Below, piece after piece: positions 6,338-11,701 of a stretch of 11,701 nucleotides of DNA. Below the pieces are notes generated by a model that worked only from the letters and a program-made list of their open reading frames with translations, was not told the origin of the DNA and searched no databases. Position 1 is the stretch's first letter. Every line of letters begins with the position of its first letter. Location: NCBI GenBank assembly GCA_036796755.1, contig DAIRCJ010000050.1, forward strand, positions 1 through 11,701, given 5' to 3'. Both the position numbers and the translations under genes were made by a program. This stretch comes from CALKMS01 sp036796755. Lineage in GTDB: Bacteria > Actinomycetota > Aquicultoria > SKW223 > CALKMS01.

Positions 6338-8100
6338 AGGAAAAGAAGGTTTTGCTTACGGAAAGAACTCACTTTTGCGGAGATTTGCGAGCAGATGATG
6401 TGGGAAAAGAGGTTAAAATTTATGGCTGGGTTCACCGTCGTCGGGACCATGGGGGGGTGATCTTTCTTGACCTCAGGGACCGTTCTGGTCTGGTTCAGGT
6501 AGTTGTTGACCGGGAAAAAAGCAAAGAAGAATTTTTAAAAGCTGAAAAGATAAGGCCAGAGTACGTTTTAGAAGTGGAGGGAAGGGTAAGAAAAAGACCA
6601 CCGGGAACAGAAAATCCCAATCTGCCTACCGGGGAAGTTGAGGTAGAAGTAGGAAAACTTTCGATTCTCTCGGTTTCCAAAACGCCACCTTTTGAAATAG
6701 AAGAAGATATCAAGGTAGAAGAGGTAACTCGTTTAAAATACCGCTATCTCGACCTGCGCCGCCCTTCTATGACTGCCAATCTTTTACTGCGACACCGGGT
6801 CTCCAGTGAAATTCGCGGTTACTTGAACCGATATCATTTTATTGAGGTGGAAACTCCCTACCTTACTAAAAGCACCCCCGAGGGGGCTCGGGATTACCTT
6901 GTTCCTTCCCGACTTAATCCGGGGCATTTTTACGCTCTGGCTCAGTCTCCTCAGCTTTTCAAACAAATTCTTATGGTGTCAGGCATTGAAAGATATTATC
7001 AGCTAGCTCGTTGTTTTCGCGATGAGGACCTGCGCAAAGATCGTCAACCGGAACATACTCAGGTAGACATTGAGATGTCTTTTGTCTCTAAGGAAGATAT
7101 TTTCCAGCTTATTGAAGGTTTGATGGAGCGGGTTTTCTCTCTGGCTGGTCAGAAAATTAAAACTCCCTTCAGGCGCTTGAGCTACGCGGAAGCGATGCTT
7201 CGCTACGGTACCGACAAGCCTGACCTTCGATTTGGTTTAGAGATTTCCGATTTAACCGAAGTTTTTCAAGAGAGCGAGTTTAAAGTTTTCCGGGAAGTAG
7301 CAGCCTCAGGTGGTTGTATCCGGGGCTTAAAAGTTGGAGCAACTTTTTCCCGAAGCCAACTCGACGAGCTAACTGAGTGGACTAAAACTCAGGGTTTGGG
7401 TGGTTTAGTCTGGCTGGTTCAGGAAGAAGAACTCAAGTCTCCAGTGGCCAAGTTTTTTTCAGAAAAAGAAAAAGAAGCTCTTAGGGAGAGGTTGGATCTT
7501 CAAAAGGGAGAGACAGTTTTTCTAATGGCCGGGGAAGAATCAAAAGTTGCTTTTTTAATTGGGCTTTTGCGCAACAGGTTAGCTGATGAGCTCGGTTTAA
7601 CCGAAACTAATGAATATCAGTTGCTCTGGGTAACTGACTTTCCTTTGTTTGGTTTCGATGAAGAAAATAAAACTTACTTTTCTCATCATCATCCTTTTAC
7701 TCGGCCAACTGAGGAGACTTTACCCTTTCTTGATTCCGAGCCCCTCAAGGTAAAAGCGGAAGCCTATGATCTGGTGGTAAACGGCGTTGAAGTCGCGGGT
7801 GGGAGTTTAAGGATTTACCAGCCCGAAGTACAGAAGAAAGTTTTTTCTATCCTTGGTCTTTCCAAAGAGGAAGTTCAAAGGAAATTTGGCTTTTTACTGG
7901 AAGCTTTTGAGTATGGAGTACCTCCTCATGGAGGGATTGCTATTGGCCTTGACCGCCTGGTTATGATTTTGGCTGGTAGAAAGACTATAAGGGATGTTAT
8001 TGCTTTCCCCAAGACCCAGTCAGCTTATTGCCCTCTAACGGGAGCACCCGATGAGGTTGATGAAGAACAACTTAAAGAACTTCATTTAAAAAAGAGATAA
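6334..8100 (+). CDS. aspS: Aspartyl-tRNA synthetase, probably non-discriminating (Asp/Asn)
   Basis: Class II synthetase, 588 residues, bacterial type. Domains: N-terminal OB anticodon-binding domain with GWVHRRRDHGGVIFLDLRDR (31-50); catalytic core with RYLDLRRPSM, ETPYLTKSTPEGARDYLVPS, SPQLFKQILM and motif 2 ARCFRDEDLRKDRQPEHTQ (225-243); the bacterial GAD insertion in the middle; and motif 3 GIAIGLDRLVMILAG with IRDVIAFPKT near the end. His39 in RRRDH and Gly91 in RPPGT match the residues known to mark non-discriminating AspRS, which also makes Asp-tRNA-Asn for GatCAB amidation; discriminating enzymes such as that of E. coli have Leu at the first site. TTG 6334 is the start: GGGAGG (6324-6329) lies just upstream, and TTG overlaps the hisS stop by four bases, implying translational coupling. 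Confidence 0.96.
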   Translation: MKEKKVLLTERTHFCGDLRADDVGKEVKIYGWVHRRRDHGGVIFLDLRDRSGLVQVVVDREKSKEEFLKAEKIRPEYVLEVEGRVRKRPPGTENPNLPTGEVEVEVGKLSILSVSKTPPFEIEEDIKVEEVTRLKYRYLDLRRPSMTANLLLRHRVSSEIRGYLNRYHFIEVETPYLTKSTPEGARDYLVPSRLNPGHFYALAQSPQLFKQILMVSGIERYYQLARCFRDEDLRKDRQPEHTQVDIEMSFVSKEDIFQLIEGLMERVFSLAGQKIKTPFRRLSYAEAMLRYGTDKPDLRFGLEISDLTEVFQESEFKVFREVAASGGCIRGLKVGATFSRSQLDELTEWTKTQGLGGLVWLVQEEELKSPVAKFFSEKEKEALRERLDLQKGETVFLMAGEESKVAFLIGLLRNRLADELGLTETNEYQLLWVTDFPLFGFDEENKTYFSHHHPFTRPTEETLPFLDSEPLKVKAEAYDLVVNGVEVAGGSLRIYQPEVQKKVFSILGLSKEEVQRKFGFLLEAFEYGVPPHGGIAIGLDRLVMILAGRKTIRDVIAFPKTQSAYCPLTGAPDEVDEEQLKELHLKKR

Positions 8101-8241
8101 ACTGAGGTTTTTCCAGCTTTTTATTTAATTTTATTTAAGGAAGGTCTTAATTTTCTTTCACACTTTAAAGAGTTCAGAAGCCGTTTTTTTCTGGACGATC
8201 AGTCGGGCGGAGCCTTTTAAAAACCCTGAAGGTTAATTTAC
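8101..8241 (+). other. AT-rich intergenic spacer after aspS, no gene seen
   Basis: This first part of the gap between aspS and the next gene shows no coding frame with a start and ribosome site. Just after the aspS stop there is a tract of T and TTTA repeats (about 8108-8140) behind only a very weak stem, so termination there is possible but not convincing. A run of seven T at 8184-8190 lies in the loop region of a weak TTCAGAA/TTTCTGGA hairpin. No tRNA, repeat or mobile-element end is visible. Confidence 0.4.
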
Positions 8242-8270
8242 TTTCAACCCTTTGAAAAAAATGCTAAAAT
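8242..8270 (+). promoter_or_regulatory. Promoter of the structured RNA / lipoprotein transcript
   Basis: TAAAAT at 8265-8270 with a TGC extension at 8262-8264 gives another TGnTAAAAT extended -10. A poor -35-like TTTCAA lies at 8242-8247 with 17-base spacing. Expected start is about 8277-8279, some 15 bases before the large RNA stem begins. The same box class precedes rel and dtd. The downstream sequence GATAGTGAAAATTG shows no ribosome site, in keeping with an untranslated leader. Confidence 0.6.
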
Positions 8271-8292
8271 AAGATAGTGAAAATTGAATATA

Positions 8293-8474
8293 GGGCTCTG
8301 CCTTGTTCGTGAGATGGAATTTTTACTCGCTTGAGCCAACAAATCGAGCGAGGGAGCCTGGTCTCCAGTTGCGGAATGAATCCTTTTTTAAGGAATCAGG
8401 AAGTAACTGGGAGGGCACCCACTTAAGTGGGAACGGGTTCAGCTGAGTATTCCGGACACGGCAAGGCGGAGCTC
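8293..8474 (+). ncRNA. Structured RNA of about 180 nt: leader element or 6S-like RNA, class unassigned
   Basis: The ends pair in a long closing stem: 8293-8305 with 8462-8474 (13 continuous pairs including G-U). After a short imperfect stretch, 8309-8311 pairs with 8457-8459 and 8316-8320 (GGAAT) with 8449-8453 (ATTCC). Inside are three hairpins: 8326-8334/8344-8352 (nine pairs, nine-base loop); a long arm using CCAGTT 8365-8370/AACTGG 8405-8410, capped by TCCTT/AAGGA 8381-8394 with a TTTT loop; and CCCAC/GTGGG 8418-8431 with a TTAA loop. A promoter lies just upstream. The stem ends directly at the Shine-Dalgarno of the lipoprotein gene, favouring a cis-acting leader. Segments CGAGGGAGCC (8349-8358), GGAATGAATCC (8373-8383) and TCAGCTGAG (8439-8447) recall the c-di-AMP ydaO/yuaA consensus but imperfectly. 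A bubble with a 3'-side hairpin also recalls 6S RNA. The structure is well supported; the class is not. Confidence 0.65.
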
Positions 8475-8484
8475 AGGAGGAGGG
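8475..8484 (+). promoter_or_regulatory. Strong Shine-Dalgarno touching the RNA closing stem
   Basis: AGGAGGAGGG starts at the base immediately after the last paired base of the closing stem (C8474). AGGAGG ends seven bases before GTG 8488, ideal spacing. It decides the GTG start of the lipoprotein, and its position would let the state of the upstream stem control ribosome access. Confidence 0.75.
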
Positions 8485-8487
8485 ATA

Positions 8488-9006
8488 GTGAAAGAAAAAG
8501 TACTATTAATGGTAGCTTTAGTCAGCCTAGTCATTTTAGCCGGTTGTGCAGGAGGTGGAACAACTGCTCCAACGGGTACTCCCACGCCACCGGCTGGTGG
8601 GGCAACTCAAAAAACCACCGCGACTCCGGCAACCATTTCTCGGCTTGAGGTTCCTCGTGAATTTAAAGTTACGGAAAAAACCCCTCAGTTTTTCAAGGAA
8701 GCAATAGAAAAGAAAATGCCGATCGTGCTCCTTTTTTATACTCTTGACGACACTGCCTCTAATTTTGTACGGACTGAATTAAAAGAAGCCGTTTCTGATC
8801 CTAATTATGCGGATAAAATTATTTATCTGGCTCTGGACATTAAAGATTACGAAAAATCAGCTCGTTTAGCTGAGGAGTTTGGTGTAGGCCTCATTCCTCA
8901 TCTTGCTTTTATTAATGCTCAGGGTAAAGTGGTCAAAGAGTATCGCGGCTATGTTGATAACGCCATTATAAAGCAAAATTTGCACAATTTATTAGAGGAG
9001 CAATAA
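8488..9006 (+). CDS. Lipoprotein with a cysteine-less thioredoxin-like domain
   Basis: A 172-residue predicted lipoprotein. Residues 1-20 form a type II signal peptide: MKEK, a hydrophobic core and lipobox LAGC with Cys20 as the lipidated residue. A Gly/Thr/Pro-rich linker (21-50) leads to a domain of about 110 residues outside the membrane. MPIVLLFYTLDD (77-88) resembles the thioredoxin strand that precedes the active site, VGLIPHLAFINAQGK (133-147) resembles its cis-proline strand and hairpin (Pro137), and KVVKEYRGYVD the last strand. Where thioredoxins have CxxC, this has DTAS (88-91), and the mature protein has no cysteine except the lipidated one. It is therefore unlikely to be a disulfide reductase; a binding or scaffold role is inferred. 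GTG 8488 is set by a strong Shine-Dalgarno. The zinc-ribbon membrane gene follows after 13 bases, probably in one operon. Confidence 0.85.
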   Translation: MKEKVLLMVALVSLVILAGCAGGGTTAPTGTPTPPAGGATQKTTATPATISRLEVPREFKVTEKTPQFFKEAIEKKMPIVLLFYTLDDTASNFVRTELKEAVSDPNYADKIIYLALDIKDYEKSARLAEEFGVGLIPHLAFINAQGKVVKEYRGYVDNAIIKQNLHNLLEEQ

Positions 9007-9019
9007 AAGCAGTAGAAAA

Positions 9020-9841
9020 ATGAGATGTAAGAGCTGCGGGTTTGAAAACCCGGAGGGTTTTGTTTTTTGCGGGCAATGCGGTCAGTCGCTTTTACCCCGG
9101 AAAAAAGACGATTGGCGAAGCTACTGCATTTACTGCCATTTCAAGGATAAATCTCGGCCTGATGGCACCAGCTATTGTGACGGTTGTGAGGGGGAGCCCT
9201 TAAAGCTTGAACAATCCGAAGCAGGGGGCTCAACGTCTTTTTCCGATTCGCCTTCTGTTTTTTGGAAGAAAACTCGTCACCGTTTTTTTTCGCCCCGAAT
9301 TTACTGGCCACTGATGTTTTTCTTTCTGGCTCTTTTACTTTTTGCTACTGTTTTTTTCTCTTTTCGCTGGCTTTCTTTTTCGCAAACTCCTGGTGAGAAG
9401 GAAAGAGAATATTTAGAGTTTGCTGACCGCTGTCTTGATGACTACGATGTGATAGTGGAAAAAATGGGAGAGATAGGGAACCAGGTGTTTCGTCCAGAAG
9501 AGGCTGGCTTTGAGCAGAGGAAAGCTCAGGCCTTGAAAGAATATGAAGCACTGGAAAGCGAAGTGGAAAGAGTTTATCGGGATTTAAAATCCCGGCCGGC
9601 TCCCGAGCGGTTCAGAGATCTTAAGAAGAAACTGCTGGATGTATACAAAATTATTTATACAAGAGAGCTTCCAGAACTCAAGGAGTTTATAACTGTTGTT
9701 GACCATTCAATTGTGGTTTCTATGATGAAAGGCGATTTAAGCCGAAGTCCATTTGAAAAGGCGGTCTTAGTTGAAGAGGATATTTCAAAAAAAATGGAAG
9801 AGATAGTAAGATTAAGGTATATGAAAGGAGTAACCGAGTAG
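9020..9841 (+). CDS. Membrane protein with two N-terminal zinc ribbons and a helical external domain
   Basis: A 273-residue protein of unknown function. Residues 1-22 are a zinc ribbon (CKSC 3-6, CGQC 17-20) of the kind annotated as zinc-ribbon or double zinc ribbon domains. A second cysteine set follows, CIYC 36-39 and CDGC 53-56. After a polar linker and the basic FWKKTRHRFF stretch comes one transmembrane segment about 96-118. Positive charges before it place the ribbons inside and the C-terminus outside the membrane. Residues 125-273 are strongly charged and helical (for example KEYEALESEVERVYRDLK), likely a coiled-coil or helical bundle. ATG 9020 is chosen because the CKSC ribbon begins right after it; only a weak purine-rich stretch precedes it. 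It lies 13 bases downstream of the lipoprotein gene. I recognise the architecture but no named family. Confidence 0.85.
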   Translation: MRCKSCGFENPEGFVFCGQCGQSLLPRKKDDWRSYCIYCHFKDKSRPDGTSYCDGCEGEPLKLEQSEAGGSTSFSDSPSVFWKKTRHRFFSPRIYWPLMFFFLALLLFATVFFSFRWLSFSQTPGEKEREYLEFADRCLDDYDVIVEKMGEIGNQVFRPEEAGFEQRKAQALKEYEALESEVERVYRDLKSRPAPERFRDLKKKLLDVYKIIYTRELPELKEFITVVDHSIVVSMMKGDLSRSPFEKAVLVEEDISKKMEEIVRLRYMKGVTE

Positions 9842-9850
9842 TAAAAAATT

Positions 9851-9879
9851 TTGCTAAAAAGTTAAAAAAATATTAAAAT
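9851..9879 (+). promoter_or_regulatory. Sigma-A-type promoter of the Ig-like lipoprotein gene
   Basis: TTGCTA (9851-9856) and TAAAAT (9874-9879) are separated by exactly 17 bases in an A-rich gap right after the previous stop codon. This is the best two-box housekeeping promoter in the window. Expected start is about 9886, giving a leader of roughly 24 bases. Unlike the other TAAAAT boxes it lacks the TG extension but has a better -35. Confidence 0.65.
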
Positions 9880-9893
9880 AAGACCATAGTTTT

Positions 9894-9904
9894 GGGAGGA
9901 GGAG
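9894..9904 (+). promoter_or_regulatory. Shine-Dalgarno GGGAGGAGGAG
   Basis: A long purine ribosome site ends five bases before GTG 9910 and decides that start. It is nearly the same as the site before the other lipoprotein gene (8475-8484), hinting that both lipoproteins are strongly translated. Confidence 0.75.
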
Positions 9905-9909
9905 CAAAA

Positions 9910-11701
9910 GTGAAAAAACTGAAGAAGTTAGTCGCAGTATTGATAGCAACAGCACTTACTATCATTATCGCGGGGTGTGCCGCGCCTCAAATTGAAAAAA
10001 AGGCCCCGCCAACCGTTGCCGAAGAACCCTTTAAAGAATACTCCCTTTCTGAAGCTCAAAAATTTTCCGAAGAGGCCTTAGCTTTAGCTTACGGTAACCC
10101 ATTCAGGGGAGACCCGTACATTGCGGCGATAGAGCTAATGAAGCAAAGAGCTGTATCAGTTGAGGGGTTAAGCGTCAACATTTTAACTCCTCAGGATGGG
10201 GAAGCAGTAACCGGAAAGGTAATGGTCAGAGCAGCAGTCACTGTTGGTGGTCCTCCAGTTCAGAGTGTTAGTTTTTATGTTGACGGATACTTAAGAGATA
10301 AAACCAATAAGACACCTTATGAGTTTGAGTGGGATACAGCTAAGGAAGCTTTTACTTCTCACAAGTTAAAAGTGGTGGCTTTTGATGGAAAGAATGAGGC
10401 TAGCGACGAAATCACTGTTTACTGTGCTATTTCTGGGGGAATTGCTCTTGAGGGGGCAGATTATAGTAAGAAAAGCGGTTACGTCTCCTCAGTAAAATAC
10501 CTTGAGCCCGAGAAAGACCGATATGTCCGAGGAGTGGTAGCTAAAGGCAGCTCATCTTTAATTTACGTATTTTCTCCGCCGCGTTCCTTCTCTTACATTC
10601 AGGGCAAACTTACTCTAAATGGATTTGTTCTGGCTGGCGAACAGCCCGAAGTTTATGTTTATAACTGGGGTTCCTTGAAATACGAAAAAGAAGTGGTTGA
10701 TTATCGAAGCGGTGAAGTGATTGGCTCGGTGGTTGGAAGTAACTTTGGCTTCCCTTACTTCCAGCCTGGCTCCAATCAGGTTTTAGTAAAAGTGGTTGTC
10801 CCGGCTGGCTCAACCTACCAGGTTGAAAGCTTGAATTTATCTTACATGTATGTGAGGGACAAAGTCAGGCCGGATATAAACGGAGTCTTTACCCAGGCTT
10901 ATCTTTCTTCAAGTGGGACAAAAACCAAAGCTCGCTTTATCTTTAACCTATCTGAAGATGCATTTGCTACTCTCTCACTTTACAAATCTAGCGGAGCAAA
11001 GATTGCTTCTTATCGTAAAGCTTTTGGTTCGGGTTATAACTGGTTTGAATGGGAAGTTCCAAGAGCTGTCTCCATTTCCAACCTGAGATACAAGATTACA
11101 GCAGAGGACTCAGCTGGAAACACCCGCTCCACTTCTCTTAAGACTTTCAAGCCGCTTACTCCCGATCCTTATCAGTATCTAACAAAAGGCCCAGCTGTGT
11201 CTCCAGAGGGAGTGCCTTTTGTTTTGCCTTTTGACACCGGAGAAGCTAAAGAAGAGGTTTCAGTCTGGAATTTTGTTGCTCATAACGGCAATGTCCAAAA
11301 GGTTAAGTATTACGGGAAACCAGATTTCAGGGCAACATTGGTTGGGCCTTACCAGTCCTGGTCCTCAGTTATTTACGCTTTCCGGGCTCAAAAAATCACA
11401 CCCTTTGAATATGCCTGGTTCAAGCCTTCTTTTGAAGTTGAAGAGATCTATATGGCCAGCGAGTTAAAACCCGTTTTCAAGCTTTATAACTATGTAACTA
11501 ACCAGTATGACTACAATCTCTACAACCCAATTTTAGCCCGGGATGCTTTCTCTTCTCTGGATAAAAAGATTTATACTGACCCCTGGACTTCAGGAAATGA
11601 AATTCCTTGGTACTATATTGAGCCAGGGACGGGGTTGGTGAGAATAAAGTTTGAAGTGCCGCCGCGTTCAATTGCTTTGATAAAAGATAAAGTTAGAATA
11701 G
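9910..11701 (+). CDS. Large lipoprotein with bacterial Ig-like domains (3' end outside window)
   Basis: The frame opens at GTG 9910 and stays open for 597 codons to the window end. Residues 1-23 are a lipoprotein signal: MKKLKKL, a hydrophobic core and lipobox IAGC with Cys23. Residues 24-85 look like linker and helix. Residues about 88-171 resemble a Big_7-type Ig-like domain: NILTPQDGEAVTG, then VQSVSFYVDGYLRDK, TPYEFEWDT and LKVVAFDGKNEAS. Residues about 185-315 are beta-rich and may be a jelly-roll, ending in SLNLSYMYVRD. Residues about 340-412 resemble the FlgD-type Ig fold: ATLSLYKSSGAKIASY, NWFEWEVP and YKITAEDSAGNTRS. The rest (about 430-597) is rich in Tyr, Trp and Pro and unrecognised. 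It is probably an outer-surface binding or scaffold protein, and no catalytic motif is seen. It has its own promoter and Shine-Dalgarno. No frameshift was noticed. Confidence 0.85.
   Translation, partial: MKKLKKLVAVLIATALTIIIAGCAAPQIEKKAPPTVAEEPFKEYSLSEAQKFSEEALALAYGNPFRGDPYIAAIELMKQRAVSVEGLSVNILTPQDGEAVTGKVMVRAAVTVGGPPVQSVSFYVDGYLRDKTNKTPYEFEWDTAKEAFTSHKLKVVAFDGKNEASDEITVYCAISGGIALEGADYSKKSGYVSSVKYLEPEKDRYVRGVVAKGSSSLIYVFSPPRSFSYIQGKLTLNGFVLAGEQPEVYVYNWGSLKYEKEVVDYRSGEVIGSVVGSNFGFPYFQPGSNQVLVKVVVPAGSTYQVESLNLSYMYVRDKVRPDINGVFTQAYLSSSGTKTKARFIFNLSEDAFATLSLYKSSGAKIASYRKAFGSGYNWFEWEVPRAVSISNLRYKITAEDSAGNTRSTSLKTFKPLTPDPYQYLTKGPAVSPEGVPFVLPFDTGEAKEEVSVWNFVAHNGNVQKVKYYGKPDFRATLVGPYQSWSSVIYAFRAQKITPFEYAWFKPSFEVEEIYMASELKPVFKLYNYVTNQYDYNLYNPILARDAFSSLDKKIYTDPWTSGNEIPWYYIEPGTGLVRIKFEVPPRSIALIKDKVRI

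Noticed and set aside
8101..8150. Possible intrinsic terminator after aspS
   Set aside because: T-rich tract is present, but the only stem before it (CTGAGG/CCAG) is two broken two-pair pieces, too weak to call.
8418..8431. Perfect 14-base palindrome CCCACTTAAGTGGG as a repressor operator
   Set aside because: It lies about 150 bases downstream of the predicted start site, inside the RNA, and folds as a simple hairpin with a TTAA loop; an RNA role explains it better.
8428..8460. tRNA T-arm-like GGGTTCAGCTGAG
   Set aside because: No TTCGA/TTCAA T-loop with flanking arms, anticodon arm or CCA-side acceptor stem could be built around it.
8427..8648. Short open frame of 73 codons beginning inside the structured RNA
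   Set aside because: It lies in another frame over the RNA stem and the lipoprotein start, has no ribosome site and its product (Ser/Arg/Gly-rich) looks like a frame shadow.
11219..11467. Open frame of 82 codons on the plus strand within the Ig-like lipoprotein
   Set aside because: Fully inside a longer, well-supported frame and with no ribosome site or recognisable product.

Overview
The window is a gene-dense, all plus-strand stretch of bacterial chromosome. It looks moderately low in GC by eye, mixes AGA/AGG with CGN arginine codons, and uses GTG and TTG starts. It carries no mobile-element, CRISPR, tRNA or rRNA signature. The gene order ubiB-like / relA / dtd / metallo-hydrolase / hisS / aspS resembles the relA-dtd-hisS-aspS neighbourhoods of Firmicutes and related deep-branching or Gram-positive lineages. 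The AspRS carries the His and Gly residues associated with non-discriminating enzymes. I cannot place the organism more precisely from sequence alone; an uncultured anaerobe or thermophile is possible but not shown.

Region 1-1740 holds the 3' tail of a coiled-coil (possibly phasin-like) gene and an ABC1/UbiB-family atypical kinase. The conserved N-terminus of the kinase extends upstream of every ATG, GTG or TTG in its frame, which points to a rare ATT start. Region 1741-8100 is a stress and translation block: a bifunctional Rel (p)ppGpp synthetase/hydrolase, D-aminoacyl-tRNA deacylase, an MBL-fold hydrolase, HisRS and AspRS. The metallo-hydrolase, hisS and aspS overlap and are probably co-translated. 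rel and dtd each lack a Shine-Dalgarno and instead have an extended -10 box (TGGTAAAAT) only 7-12 bases before the start, suggesting leaderless or nearly leaderless mRNAs.

Region 8101-8487 is non-coding. Its second half starts at a promoter with the same extended -10 class (TGCTAAAAT). It encodes a highly structured RNA of about 180 nt, closed by a long terminal stem that ends exactly against the Shine-Dalgarno of the next gene. This is the most interesting element of the window. It is either a cis-regulatory leader (short segments recall the c-di-AMP ydaO/yuaA class) or a 6S-like free RNA, and I cannot assign it confidently.

Region 8488 to the end encodes an apparent cell-envelope set: a lipoprotein with a thioredoxin-like fold that lacks the CxxC cysteines, a membrane protein with two N-terminal zinc ribbons and a helical domain beyond its single membrane segment, and, behind its own promoter, a large lipoprotein with bacterial Ig-like domains that runs off the window end. 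None of these three has a function I recognise.
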